This document shows positions 33,998-43,709 of a stretch of DNA of 64,000 nt, piece by piece. This stretch comes from Candidatus Planktophila vernalis (GTDB lineage: Bacteria > Actinomycetota > Actinomycetes > Nanopelagicales > Nanopelagicaceae), in contig NZ_CP016776.1 in NCBI RefSeq assembly GCF_002288185.1, forward strand, positions 868,001-932,000, given 5' to 3'. Below the pieces are notes generated by a model. The model ran no database searches. It saw nothing but the letters and a program-made list of their open reading frames with translations, and was not told where the DNA came from. Numbering within the stretch: the stretch's first letter is position 1; the number at the start of each line of letters is the position of its first letter. A program made the position numbers and the translations under genes.

Positions 33998-34641
33998 ATT
34001 TGAACTATTGATCCTTTATTTTTACCTGTAAGTGAATTCTTCTTCTTTTCCACACGAAATGTCTCAGGTGCTTCGAGTCCAACAATGACCATTGGGACAG
34101 TTAGCTTTCCGAAAAGTGGGCTTAAATATCTCAAAACTTTCTCATACTCACCAACAGCGCCATCAAATGCTCCAGCCTCTTTTAAGTTTTCAGTTGCGCA
34201 AATGTATACACCAACACCAACGCCGATATCTGTGGCAGTATCAATGTGATTTATCTCGGCAGCTAATACGGGCTTGAGTAAGTTCCACGCAATAGCTTCG
34301 CCATGATTAAAGGCCACTTCAATTGCGATTCCAGATTTGCCATCTTTTGATTTCTCTGCAGTTTTTGCGAAATCTAGTCGCCAAGATTTACCTTCATACT
34401 CACTGCCCTGAAAAATTGCACTTTGTGGAGTCCAGCCCAGTCTCTTTAAATCTGTGTCTATCAAGTTGTTTATTGCCGTACTGATGCTCATCGCATTCTC
34501 GGACAGCTTGTACTCTTCTATGATTCGTTCATCGGTCAATCCATTAAGTGTTGTTTCGATATCTTTCCAAAGCGTGGCAAGTCTTTCATCAGAGTGAATT
34601 ATGTCGAGGCCAAATCGATGCTGATGAGTTATGAACTTCAT
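33994..34641 (-). CDS. BglII/BstYI-like type II restriction endonuclease
   Basis: 215 residues. WRLDFAKTA..GIAIEVAFNHGEAIAWNLLKPVLA gives Asp, then E-V-A about 19 residues later, matching the D..E-x-(Q/A) active site layout of BglII-type enzymes, followed by the GVGVYI and MVIVGLEA strands typical of such proteins. It converges on the methyltransferase with a 4-nt overlap, so it is the best candidate for the cognate restriction enzyme. Cleavage site unknown. Confidence 0.75.
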   Translation of the reverse strand: MKFITHQHRFGLDIIHSDERLATLWKDIETTLNGLTDERIIEEYKLSENAMSISTAINNLIDTDLKRLGWTPQSAIFQGSEYEGKSWRLDFAKTAEKSKDGKSGIAIEVAFNHGEAIAWNLLKPVLAAEINHIDTATDIGVGVGVYICATENLKEAGAFDGAVGEYEKVLRYLSPLFGKLTVPMVIVGLEAPETFRVEKKKNSLTGKNKGSIVQI

Positions 34642-34721
34642 TTGACCCTCAGATTCTTATCTAGATAAAACTAGAACTGTTTAAGCAAAGTGTATTGCGA
34701 TTAACCCATTTTCCTGTATTT

Positions 34722-35114
34722 CTACTTAACAACCACCCTCACCACATCCCCCGCCGTTGCACTGGCCCCTAGCTCCACGTTCACATTCGTTGGTATGCCA
34801 TTGATCTGGGCTGCGCAGAGAAGGGCTAGCTGTGCTGCGATATCACTCATCCAGTAGAAGGCAGCTGGGCCTGCTCTATCAATGATCTCTTGGGCTTTTG
34901 ATAATTGAAGATCATTGAACTTTTCTTCATCATTGTTATTGCACTCAATGATCCATAGGAGATAGTTCTTTATATCAAGTGCTATGCCTTTGTTCTCTTG
35001 ATCAGTTGCTATTAACTCTTTGAGTTCACTATCTAGCGAGCGCGGACGGCGCTTCTTCTTTGAGCGGTTAAGGAAGAGGAAGATCAGAGTGGCTATAAAG
35101 AGGGTCTCTAACAT
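34722..35114 (-). CDS. Membrane-anchored protein of unknown function
   Basis: 130 residues: an N-terminal hydrophobic helix (MLETLFIATLIFLFL), a very basic stop-transfer NRSKKKRRPR, then a soluble mostly helical domain ending in a hydrophobic beta-like GDVVRVVVK. No family recognised. Confidence 0.55.
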   Translation of the reverse strand: MLETLFIATLIFLFLNRSKKKRRPRSLDSELKELIATDQENKGIALDIKNYLLWIIECNNNDEEKFNDLQLSKAQEIIDRAGPAAFYWMSDIAAQLALLCAAQINGIPTNVNVELGASATAGDVVRVVVK

Positions 35115-35182
35115 GGCTTCAAACTACTGTGGGTGACTGACAGATTAAAGGCTTCTCAACTTTGGGCAGCCCCCCATGGGCT

Positions 35183-36403
35183 TTAGCCGCCTATCCTCTT
35201 ATTAATTAGCCCATCCAGTTTCCAAGAAATTGGCGGCAAGCCGACCTTAGTTCTAACCTGGTCAAACTTTTCATAGAAAACAGCCTTTGAAATCCCAGTC
35301 ACAGATTCAAAGCTCTTCTCAAAGTTTTTGGTAGTTCCATAGTCGGTGAAGATATCCAGCAGTTTCTGGAAGCCGACAGAGGCAATGATGTATTCACTGG
35401 CCACTAGGCCAATGTTGTATGGGTATGTAGGGGTGTCATTTCCGCAACAGACACGGATTTCATAATCAGAAATTGAGTTCCTATTTGTTGAGGGACCAGG
35501 TGGTGAATAGGACAACATTGCAGCTCGTCCATTCCAATAACTGGCGTTCTGCGAGAGTACTCCAACTGAATAACCAACAAATTCAGCGGTGCCCTCAATA
35601 AACCAGACAGGAAATGCGCTTGTGCTACCTGCATCACCGCTTTTCATCTGCAAACGATTTGAGGATTTAGCTATATTTGTCTGTGCCAAGTGGAAATACT
35701 CGTGTGCTAGCAGTGCAGCGCCATCACTACCTGGTCTTGTTTCATCATATGAAGAGTCTCCAGTGATTACATACCCCTGCCGCATAACTCCATCTAGACA
35801 TAGTGCAACACCTGGCATATACGGATTGTTACAATTTGGTGTATTCCATCCAGTCTTTGCGAGCTGCTCAACAGTCCAATTCTCTGTTGCACCAATGATT
35901 GTCTTAGAGCCCTGTGAGAAGTAGGAGCTAAAGAGCTGAGCACTTAAATCATCAGCTTTTTTTAGGATCGAGATCCGGCTTGAGTAGCGATTCTCTTGAA
36001 TCAGCTGAGTGTGGTTTTTTGTTGCACCTGTCCTGGTTTGCACCCATGCTAAGAAGTTCTTTTGAGCTTCATCGCTGAGCATCTTGGAGTCAATGTTGGT
36101 GCTCCATGGTTCAAATCTTGTTGGGGTGGGTGTTGGTGAAGGGGTTGCTGATGCAGAAGGAGTTGGTGTGGGTGTTGCAGAAGGAGTTGGTGTCGCCACA
36201 GGCACAGGCTGTTTAACAGCAACGCCTTTGTTCCACACCAACTTCTTCCCAGATTTAATGCAGGTGTATTTGATTCCAGATGATGTACTTGTTTTGCCGA
36301 GTACTTTGCAAGCCGTACCGGGCTTAACAGCTGCGAGTGCTACCGGCTGAAGGAAGGCCAAGGTAAGAGCTGTAATCAATAAGGCAAGAAGCTTGTTGCG
36401 CAC
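35183..36403 (-). CDS. Exported gluzincin-type metalloprotease with N-terminal two-Cys module
   Basis: 406 residues. Signal peptide to about residue 25 (ALA), then a module with PGTACK, YTCIKSGKKLVW and NKGV, then a Pro/Thr/Ser-rich linker (about 70-95) and the catalytic domain: HEYFH (HExxH) near residue 240 and FIEGTAEF about 36 residues later as third zinc ligand Glu, the peptidase-MA pattern. It would act outside the membrane. The gene at 37626 is a paralogue. Confidence 0.8.
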   Translation of the reverse strand: MRNKLLALLITALTLAFLQPVALAAVKPGTACKVLGKTSTSSGIKYTCIKSGKKLVWNKGVAVKQPVPVATPTPSATPTPTPSASATPSPTPTPTRFEPWSTNIDSKMLSDEAQKNFLAWVQTRTGATKNHTQLIQENRYSSRISILKKADDLSAQLFSSYFSQGSKTIIGATENWTVEQLAKTGWNTPNCNNPYMPGVALCLDGVMRQGYVITGDSSYDETRPGSDGAALLAHEYFHLAQTNIAKSSNRLQMKSGDAGSTSAFPVWFIEGTAEFVGYSVGVLSQNASYWNGRAAMLSYSPPGPSTNRNSISDYEIRVCCGNDTPTYPYNIGLVASEYIIASVGFQKLLDIFTDYGTTKNFEKSFESVTGISKAVFYEKFDQVRTKVGLPPISWKLDGLINKRIGG

Positions 36404-36461
36404 CTATCAATTATGAAGGGGAAGAGAGCAAAAAACTACCCTCTGATACTCAGTCAGTAGG

Positions 36462-37571
36462 TCACTTCTTAACCTTGAAGCCCGTAGGACACTTTGGCTT
36501 TACCGACGTCACCTTCTTGGTGAGTTTGCCTTTTACACAGGTGATGGTGGTTTTCTTTAAAGCAGCAGCTTTGGCATCTGCTTCTTGCTTAGCTTTGAGT
36601 TCCGCAGCAGCTTTTGCTTCGGCCTCTAATTTAGCCTTGAGCTCTGCCTCAACCCTTACTCTTTCATCAGCATCTTGCTTAGCCTTAAGCTCTGCAGCAA
36701 CTCTCGCCGCCTCCTGTATTGCCTCTAACTTTTTCTCATTTGCAACAAAATCTTCAGCTTCTTTAATTAGAGCCAGGTGCTTATGAGCTGGATTAACTCC
36801 AGACATCCCACCATTTGGAGCGAAACTCCCTAACGGGGCGTTGCAATTTGTGATTCCCGCTTGTTGTCCGCCAACAGCTGCTAAGTAATATCGAACATTG
36901 CTTTTCTGAACAAAGAACCCGGCTCCAGAATCACCATCACAAACCGATCCATTCGTTGCATCATTCGGAATTCCGAAATCAAGCATTGTTTGATTTGGCT
37001 GGTGCCATAATGGGTAAGCAGCGTAGTACTTACGTAAGTCATCACCGCTAACGAGAACACTCGTCATCTTACGAGGGGCTCGGTCTCTCCACGCTTGTGT
37101 CTCGGATCGCTGAGCTACATTTTGAAAGCCATATCCCACCATTACAACAGGTGCTTTCTCTCGAATAAAAGATTCAATGTCAGCAGGTGAAGCTACTTCA
37201 ACTTTATTTTGCATAGGGATACTCTCACGTAAAATTAAGATCCCAAAATCATCTATTCTTGTGTTATCTGAGCCTAAGCGAGCTCTATATGTTGGCGGTT
37301 TAAGAATTTTATAAATGCTGTATTTCTTCTGCTCTGATGTGCTGTTAACGCCAGGAGCATTTACAAATCCAAGGTTTGACCAGTTTTCAGATCCATCAAA
37401 GTTGTGAGCTGCGGTGAAGACAAGTCGATCTGAATAGAGGAAGCCAGAGGCACCTCCATTTATTCGTACCGTATTGGGATCACCCGTTGCATCCTGCCCG
37501 TATTCAACTCCCTCAGCGCTCACAGGGGTTAAAAGAGAGATTGCAAGGATAAGTACAAGAAGCTTCTTCAC
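36462..37571 (-). CDS. Exported trypsin-like serine protease with helical C-terminal extension
   Basis: 369 residues. Signal peptide (LVLILAISLLTPVSA), then chymotrypsin-fold triad: VFTAAHNF (His), RIDDFGILIL (Asp) and CDGDSGAGFF (Ser). From about residue 270 an Ala/Glu/Lys-rich coiled coil with repeats of AELKAKQ(E/D)AD type, then a terminal TITCVKGKLTKKV..KCPTGFKVKK with a Cys pair. It lies between two metalloprotease genes in the same direction, an exported-protease cluster. Confidence 0.87.
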   Translation of the reverse strand: MKKLLVLILAISLLTPVSAEGVEYGQDATGDPNTVRINGGASGFLYSDRLVFTAAHNFDGSENWSNLGFVNAPGVNSTSEQKKYSIYKILKPPTYRARLGSDNTRIDDFGILILRESIPMQNKVEVASPADIESFIREKAPVVMVGYGFQNVAQRSETQAWRDRAPRKMTSVLVSGDDLRKYYAAYPLWHQPNQTMLDFGIPNDATNGSVCDGDSGAGFFVQKSNVRYYLAAVGGQQAGITNCNAPLGSFAPNGGMSGVNPAHKHLALIKEAEDFVANEKKLEAIQEAARVAAELKAKQDADERVRVEAELKAKLEAEAKAAAELKAKQEADAKAAALKKTTITCVKGKLTKKVTSVKPKCPTGFKVKK

Positions 37572-37625
37572 AGTTCAACTCTAAAACAATTAGTTGCTAA
37601 GGGCAATGGAAATAGTTTGATGAAG

Positions 37626-38906
37626 TTACTTCTGCTGGGCCACAATCGCATTCGCAATTATCTTCACACCATCTCGCCATGAGACGCCATAGATACTCTC
37701 AAAGGCTTGTGTGAAGCTCTTGCCACTACCTGTAACTTTGTAGAGATCCATGAATTTATCTGGTCCACCAATAGCAACCATGACCTCTGTAGCAAGAGAA
37801 CCAACGTCATAGACAGCCCATCGGTCGTATTCATTACCGTTCCATTTATCCCAACCTGTGGTGTAGTCAGGGTCAAGGAATTTCTCAATCCAGGCAGCTG
37901 TAGGTTTACTTCTGGACAAAGTATCGCTGTTGTCTCTACTTCTCTCAATTACATACTTATCAAAATCAGTGTGATAAACCGTTGCACGTTGCACCCATGT
38001 GGCGCCACCTTCGATGAGCCATCTAGGCACCCGATCCCATCCGACGTTTGCTAATAAGACCGCTTGAACGGTGTGAAAGTACTCATGGGCCTCTAATGTG
38101 CCCGATGTATGTCCAGGGTCAGTTTTGCCCCACTCACTTGCAGTCATATAAATCATTGGAGTGTTTGTGGTTCGATTTCGCAAGGCTAAACCACCCCAGC
38201 ATGGAGTAACTGGAATATTGCAAGCCTTTTTTGCTTCTCCAGCTACGTCATATCCACACACTCGTCCAGCACAGAACTCATCAATTTGTTTCTGACCCCA
38301 CTCAATATCTTTCTCTCCTGCATAGATGATGACTACCTTTTTGGGCTCTTCATAATTTGCACTCAAACGTGAGACTAAATTAAGTGCCACAAGTGGATTC
38401 GGATTGTTAATAACCACATTGGGTCCATTTGTAATCTCCATTACGCCAAGCTTGGTCGAGGAAGATTCAACCTTCTGAGCAGCCTTTTTCCATGCCCAAT
38501 AAGCAATTCCATCTGCTTGTGCAACTACATCACTAAAGCCTGTTGGCGCAGTTGGTGGTACCCATGGTTTAACAGTTGGCGTCGGAGTTGGGGTTGGAGT
38601 AGGAGTTGGCGTAGGTGTTGGTGTTGGAGAAGGAGTTGGCGTTCCACCAATCGCACCTTCAGGATCACCTATCGCCGTTGGAGTTGGTTGAGGAGTTGGT
38701 TTTTTTACGACCACGCCCTTGTCCCACACCAGCTTCTTTCCAGATTTAATGCAGGTGTAAGTTTTTTTCAGATACGTCGCTTTTTGGTTAACTGTCTTGC
38801 ACGCACTACCCGGAGTAATCTTTTGGGCAGATACAGCTGTAACAGGAATCAGTGCAAGAGAAAGGGCAATGAGTAGCCCTTTAAAGAACGTGCCCTTAAA
38901 TCCCAC
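37626..38906 (-). CDS. Exported metalloprotease, paralogue of the gene at 35183
   Basis: 426 residues. Signal peptide, then the two-Cys module (PGSACK, YTCIKSGKKLVW, DKGV), a PT-repeat linker (about 70-110), and a catalytic domain with HEYFHTVQ and WLIEGGATW as zinc ligands. Same architecture as 35183 with divergent sequence. Four extra Cys in the catalytic domain may form disulfides. Confidence 0.8.
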   Translation of the reverse strand: MGFKGTFFKGLLIALSLALIPVTAVSAQKITPGSACKTVNQKATYLKKTYTCIKSGKKLVWDKGVVVKKPTPQPTPTAIGDPEGAIGGTPTPSPTPTPTPTPTPTPTPTPTVKPWVPPTAPTGFSDVVAQADGIAYWAWKKAAQKVESSSTKLGVMEITNGPNVVINNPNPLVALNLVSRLSANYEEPKKVVIIYAGEKDIEWGQKQIDEFCAGRVCGYDVAGEAKKACNIPVTPCWGGLALRNRTTNTPMIYMTASEWGKTDPGHTSGTLEAHEYFHTVQAVLLANVGWDRVPRWLIEGGATWVQRATVYHTDFDKYVIERSRDNSDTLSRSKPTAAWIEKFLDPDYTTGWDKWNGNEYDRWAVYDVGSLATEVMVAIGGPDKFMDLYKVTGSGKSFTQAFESIYGVSWRDGVKIIANAIVAQQK

Positions 38907-38933
38907 TATAAAAGAGTAACTGAGGCTGTCAAC

Positions 38934-39287
38934 CTATCCGTTAATAGCCATCCACTGCGTGACAGCAGCAGCAATACAGATCACTAGGCAAAAGACTCTA
39001 AAGACTCCCCATGGAGTTTCTCTACCATTTTTAGCATAAGCAGAGTTCTCATCACCTGTGTCTTTGCTCAATGCTGCATAAATCTTAAGTTCTGCATCGA
39101 ATGAGAGCACGCATGAGATATTCAGGATTACTACAGCAACTGATAGAGCCAGCTTTGATCCATCGCTTAAATCTGCCAATGCATCAATAGCAATTGCTCC
39201 AAGGTTTCCAAAGGTAAAGAGCATTCGAGTGGTGTTAAAGCCAAGTTCAACTACCTTCAGTCTTCCTATGCCTATGTTTTGATCCAT
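38934..39287 (-). CDS. Integral membrane protein, 117 residues
   Basis: From the ATG at 39287: MDQNIGIGRLKVVELGFNTT, then three hydrophobic helices (about 20-35, 45-62, 95-112). An AGAGG-like stretch lies upstream. The longer frame to 39395 would overlap the kinase gene. No family recognised. Confidence 0.62.
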   Translation of the reverse strand: MDQNIGIGRLKVVELGFNTTRMLFTFGNLGAIAIDALADLSDGSKLALSVAVVILNISCVLSFDAELKIYAALSKDTGDENSAYAKNGRETPWGVFRVFCLVICIAAAVTQWMAING

Positions 39288-39391
39288 TTTTCTAGCCTCT
39301 TTCGTTGAAGTAGTAAAGGATGTATTAGTTACATGGTCCTCCAAGGACACGGGCATATTTTGGTAACACGCCCAAAGGGCACTCCTACATT

Positions 39392-40243
39392 TCACTCAAG
39401 AAGTGTCTTGGACCCTGAAAGTAGAGAAAAATCAGGCGGGATGGAAACAGGCAAGGTGACCATTAATGCCGCCCATCGTGCACCGACTTCCATTGCATGT
39501 GTGCCATCAGTATGCCCGTGTGCATAAGCAGCTAGGTAACCCGCTAAAAATGAATCCCCTGCCCCAGTTGTGTCAATTGTTTCGGCGGGAAAAGCTGGTT
39601 GAAATTTAATCCCCTCTTGTGTTAATCGCCTAGCTCCGTTCTCACCATCAGTGACAATGATTGTTGGAAAACGATCAAGAAAAGGAACTAAGTCGTTATC
39701 GTTCTTAAATTCAGCACGTGAGCCAATCACAACATCTGCATGAGTAACCATAGGGTCATGTAAAGCTTCAACACCCAATATTGTTGTGCAACCTACTGCT
39801 TGAGCTTTCTTCAAACTTTCCAAGAAGTAGGGCCTCCACAGTACAAAGCAGACAATGTCTTCAGGCTGCAAAAGGACCTTATCTAGATTGACTTGGCTTA
39901 AATAACTCTCATTGAGTCCAAATATTGTCCGATCCCCGGATTGATCAATAGTTACCAATACATGCGATGAAGGTCCATCTACTCGCGTGATTTCTAGATT
40001 CTTGATTTTGCTGGAGTTCAGTAAATCTTCAAGTTTCTTACCAATTTCATCATTGCCGAGATAGCAGACAAATCCGGTTTCAACACCAGTAGTTGCTAGA
40101 CCTAAAGCTACATTTCCAGCTGAACCACCAGGGCGTTCGATCTTCTTATATCCCTGGGCAAAACCTCCGGCGCTAGGGTATTCATGCAGATACAAAACGG
40201 TGTCCCATGCGATTGGTCCGATAATCCAAACCCTTTTACTCAT
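39392..40243 (-). CDS. PfkB family carbohydrate kinase
   Basis: 283 residues; N-terminal IIGPIAWDTV, GGSAGNVALGLA and the C-terminal PfkB signature DTTGAGDSFLAGYL with catalytic Asp. Ribokinase-like sugar or nucleoside kinase. It overlaps the upstream ADP-ribosylglycohydrolase by 8 nt, so the pair is co-translated; a product of the hydrolase is a plausible substrate. Confidence 0.9.
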   Translation of the reverse strand: MSKRVWIIGPIAWDTVLYLHEYPSAGGFAQGYKKIERPGGSAGNVALGLATTGVETGFVCYLGNDEIGKKLEDLLNSSKIKNLEITRVDGPSSHVLVTIDQSGDRTIFGLNESYLSQVNLDKVLLQPEDIVCFVLWRPYFLESLKKAQAVGCTTILGVEALHDPMVTHADVVIGSRAEFKNDNDLVPFLDRFPTIIVTDGENGARRLTQEGIKFQPAFPAETIDTTGAGDSFLAGYLAAYAHGHTDGTHAMEVGARWAALMVTLPVSIPPDFSLLSGSKTLLE

Positions 40244-41192
40244 GAATCTCCCGTGTTTTTATAATGAGTTCAATTGCTTGCTTTACATATGTGATTTCAC
40301 TCCATGCAACTTGAGGTAGCCATTGGATAGAGAATAATCCATGATTTGTTGGGTTCCACGCGCAAAACAGCGAACCTGAAAGTGCAGCGACCGTATCGGT
40401 GTCTCCTCCTAAAGCACATGCCCTTGAAAAAGCATCTGCGCAATCTTTTGCTCCCAGCGTTGACCACAAAACGGCCAAAAGGGTTTCTAGAGGATCAAGT
40501 GATGTTCCTTCAGCAGGAGGCGTCCATTGATCACATCTCTTTATTGCTTGCACAATATTGAGTGGGATTGTGTTATTGGCACTTATCTCCTTATTCATGG
40601 CTTCAAGTATTCCTTCACTACTTAGCGAAGAAGACTCTGTTGCTTCACTAAAAGCTGCAGCCATTAAAACTGCACATGAAATGGCAGTGACATGGGAATG
40701 GGTAATGCGAGCTGATTCGGCAATCCATTGACGACGAAGCCTGGCCGATGATGGTGAAAATGCCAGTCCAGATAAAGCAGTGCGCATCATGGCTCCATTT
40801 GTATTGCCAATAGTTCCTCTCTCGTTTTCTTTCACAGCCATTCCCAAAGCTGTTCGCGTCGTGGGTCCTAACCCACGCAGTTTTGGAGCATCTCTGCGCA
40901 GACTTACAAGGAACCTCTCTGCAGCCTTGGTGGGATTTGTTTCATGTAAGGAATCAATTGTCAGAAGACTCAATAAGGTGTCATCACTCACCCCGCCTAG
41001 CGGCCAACCCTCTTTCTCTTCCAAAACATGAATGATCTGTTGACGACGAGGCGCAAACTCAAACTGGACTCCAAATGCATCCCCTGCTGCATATGCAAGC
41101 ACCGCTGGAGTGATTATTTGTGAAAAGTGGGAAGTGTTATCTGTAAATGAGGGTGGCAGTAAGCCGGAGTGCCACTCACTTTGATATTTCAT
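40236..41192 (-). CDS. ADP-ribosylglycohydrolase (ARH) family protein
   Basis: About 318 residues. ARH landmarks: AAGDAFGVQFEF (GDAxGxxxE) near the start, SDDTLLSL, NGAMMRT, and GGDTDTVAALSG near the C-terminus that hold two Mg ions. ARH enzymes cleave ADP-ribose or related N-glycosidic links. ATG at 41192; a GTG two codons earlier (41198) is possible. Paired with a PfkB kinase, which hints at ribosyl catabolism. Confidence 0.9.
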   Translation of the reverse strand: MKYQSEWHSGLLPPSFTDNTSHFSQIITPAVLAYAAGDAFGVQFEFAPRRQQIIHVLEEKEGWPLGGVSDDTLLSLLTIDSLHETNPTKAAERFLVSLRRDAPKLRGLGPTTRTALGMAVKENERGTIGNTNGAMMRTALSGLAFSPSSARLRRQWIAESARITHSHVTAISCAVLMAAAFSEATESSSLSSEGILEAMNKEISANNTIPLNIVQAIKRCDQWTPPAEGTSLDPLETLLAVLWSTLGAKDCADAFSRACALGGDTDTVAALSGSLFCAWNPTNHGLFSIQWLPQVAWSEITYVKQAIELIIKTREIHE

Positions 41193-41254
41193 TGACACTC
41201 AATCAAAGAAGAAAACTGAGCTGGTGTCGAAATCGCCTCGTGCATGGGTTCAAA

Positions 41255-42286
41255 CTAAGCGCTATCGCGAATGACTAATTTTGGTGTGACTTTCTTTGAC
41301 TTAACCTTTTCGCCTTTCATCTTCGCAAGGAGCCCTGAAACGAGATACTCCCCAATTTTTTCATAATCTTGTCCGACTGTAGTTAAAAGTGGGTAGGTTT
41401 GAATTGCACGGTTTGTATTATCAAAACCGACAACCAGGACATCAGTTCCAACCCCAAAGTTTAACTCCTTCAGCGTTTGAACCACAGCAAATGCAATCTC
41501 ATCATTAGCGGCAAATATTGCATCAACATCGTGGCGCTTGTGCATTAATCGTCGAGTCACATTTGTCGCACTCGAAAAAGTGTTGGAGGAATGCTCGACC
41601 AAACTCGGGTCATATTCAATCCCCGCCTTTGACAAACCCTTTTTGTATCCCTCAAAACGAGAAACGCTCCACGGTTCCTCTAATCCACCAGTGATAATGG
41701 CGATTTTCTTCTTTTTCTTACTTACCAAATAATCAACTGCCATGCGCCCGCCAATTAAGTTATTGGTATCCACCCAGCTCACTGCCTCGCTTGTGAATAA
41801 AGGTTCGCCAAAAGCAACCACTGGAGTCCTGATCTGATTAAATATCGATTCCAAATTCCGAGGAGTCTGACCCACAACGATGAAACCATCAACGTGATAT
41901 TCAGATATTTTCTGACTAATACTGTTTGTGTAATCATCTGATTCAACGCTTGCATTCTCATCTAAATTAGAGTGCGCGATGATTTGCAGCTCATAGCCTT
42001 CGCTCATCAGCTTCTCATAAATTGGGTTGATAACGTGGCCCCAGAAAGAAGTGTAAAAAAGTGTTTTTATGTCATGGAAAAAGATCAACCCGATGGACTT
42101 TGAGCGCACTCCCGTAAGAGCTCTCGCATGGCGATTGGGGATGTAGCGCATTTCAGCGATGGCCTTATTGATTCGCTTAAGTGCATCCGGCGATACTGAA
42201 TCTGGCTTATTCACAGCTCTGGAGACAGTTGCGCGTGAAACTTTAGCTCTTTTAGCTACATCCTCAAGAGTGACATTTTCGCGCAT
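41255..42286 (-). CDS. LacI family transcriptional regulator
   Basis: 343 residues: N-terminal helix-turn-helix VTLEDVAKRAKVSRATVSRAVNKPD..RINKAIAEM, then periplasmic-binding-protein-like sensor domain ending KLVIRDS. LacI proteins bind short palindromes and release on sugar binding. Four nearly identical 14-bp palindromes between 44.2 and 50.4 kb are the expected operators; none is seen upstream of this gene itself. Confidence 0.95.
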   Translation of the reverse strand: MRENVTLEDVAKRAKVSRATVSRAVNKPDSVSPDALKRINKAIAEMRYIPNRHARALTGVRSKSIGLIFFHDIKTLFYTSFWGHVINPIYEKLMSEGYELQIIAHSNLDENASVESDDYTNSISQKISEYHVDGFIVVGQTPRNLESIFNQIRTPVVAFGEPLFTSEAVSWVDTNNLIGGRMAVDYLVSKKKKKIAIITGGLEEPWSVSRFEGYKKGLSKAGIEYDPSLVEHSSNTFSSATNVTRRLMHKRHDVDAIFAANDEIAFAVVQTLKELNFGVGTDVLVVGFDNTNRAIQTYPLLTTVGQDYEKIGEYLVSGLLAKMKGEKVKSKKVTPKLVIRDSA

Positions 42287-42332
42287 GGAGACAGAATAGC
42301 AAGCAAAAAGAGCAAAGAAGAGTCCGGGGGCT

Positions 42333-43709
42333 CTATTTCTTTGAAGCTCTGATCAGATCTCTATACGCCAAAGCGCTATTTTTAGGTGTTCTGCGCATGT
42401 TATTTTCATAATCCACATGGACAATGCCAAATCTCATTGCAAATCCCCATGCCCATTCAAAGTTGTCTAAGAGAGACCATAAGTAGTAACCATGCAAATT
42501 TGCGCCATCTTCATATGCTGAAATACAGGATTTAATATATTGCGTTAAATACTCTTCGCGTTTTGTGTCATGCACTTTGCCATCAGCACCTGGACCATCG
42601 CCGTAGCAGGTTCCATTTTCTGAAACAAAAATAGGAATATTTGGATACTGCTTGGTGACTCGTAGCAAGACTTCCTTGATGCCATCTGGCGTCCACGACC
42701 ATCCCATGTCATTTCGCTCTGTACCAAAACCAGCACCAGATGTACTGGTTGTGCCAGGGAATAATCCAATTCCATTTCCACCGGCTTCAAAAATATCAGC
42801 GTTGTAGTAATTAACTCCGATCCAATCACGACCCTGAGAGACATCGCCAATCTCGCTTTGATCGCAGAAAACCCCAGTTTCTTTCTCGAAGAGTTCAACA
42901 AGATCTGCAGGGTATGTACCTTCATACATTCCCTGCATCCACCAGCGATTCTTATAGCCATCGACAATAACTAGGTCGGCTTGAGCTTCGGGTGTGGAAG
43001 GGCCAACTAACATAGGATTTGAAAGGTTATTAACTGCGCCCACTAAGACATGCGGTGAAATCGCTTTTATCGCCTGTGAACCGCGTGCATGTGCACGCAC
43101 TAGTTGATGAGCAACTTTTACGGCCGTTGGAAAGTCACGAATTGCTGGTGCATGTTCGCCGGTCAGATTTCCCAGCCATGCAACGCACCATGCCTCATTA
43201 AAGGTGGCCCAATATTTGACTCTGTCACCGAATTGCCGAGACATTTCTCCTGCGTACTCAGCATAAAGATCAACAACTTGTGGGTTGGCCCATCCACCGA
43301 TTTTTTGCAGTTCACTTGGAAGATCCCAGTGGTAGAGAGTTAAGTTAGGTTCAATATTTCTCTCTAGTAAGCCATCGATGAGTCGGTTATAGAAATCAAT
43401 TCCTTTTTGGTTAAAAGCTCCAGATCCACCTGGTTGCACGCGCGGCCAGGCAATTGAGAATCGATAAGAATCTAGGCTCAAATCCTTCATAATATTTAAG
43501 TCTTCTTCAAGCATCTCAACGTGTTCAACTCCACGGTGATTTCGTCCAGTGCCATCTTTAATTGCGCCCGGGACATCACAGAGGTCATCCCAAATACATC
43601 GGCCTCTATTGCCAGATGCGTGACCTCCTTCAATCTGATGTGAGGAGGTGCCTGTTCCCCAAATAAATGATTGCGGAAGTGAGGATGTATCTACGTCTCT
43701 CAGGCTCAT
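42333..43709 (-). CDS. GH1 family beta-glycosidase
   Basis: 458 residues, cytoplasmic (no signal peptide). WGTGTSSHQIEGG at the start, acid/base Glu in TFNEAW, nucleophile in FVSENGT, and HGYYLWSLLDNFEWAWGF near the end. It hydrolyses beta-glucosides or beta-galactosides. It overlaps the preceding UPF0303 gene by 4 nt and shares its LacI-type operator. Confidence 0.95.
   Translation of the reverse strand: MSLRDVDTSSLPQSFIWGTGTSSHQIEGGHASGNRGRCIWDDLCDVPGAIKDGTGRNHRGVEHVEMLEEDLNIMKDLSLDSYRFSIAWPRVQPGGSGAFNQKGIDFYNRLIDGLLERNIEPNLTLYHWDLPSELQKIGGWANPQVVDLYAEYAGEMSRQFGDRVKYWATFNEAWCVAWLGNLTGEHAPAIRDFPTAVKVAHQLVRAHARGSQAIKAISPHVLVGAVNNLSNPMLVGPSTPEAQADLVIVDGYKNRWWMQGMYEGTYPADLVELFEKETGVFCDQSEIGDVSQGRDWIGVNYYNADIFEAGGNGIGLFPGTTSTSGAGFGTERNDMGWSWTPDGIKEVLLRVTKQYPNIPIFVSENGTCYGDGPGADGKVHDTKREEYLTQYIKSCISAYEDGANLHGYYLWSLLDNFEWAWGFAMRFGIVHVDYENNMRRTPKNSALAYRDLIRASKK

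Noticed and set aside
32060-34641. Mobile genomic island boundaries around the restriction-modification genes
   Set aside because: No flanking direct repeats, integrase or transposase was found.
36475-36786. Plus-strand Ala/Ser-rich frame opposite the serine protease
   Set aside because: Antisense shadow of the AELKAKQ-type coiled coil.
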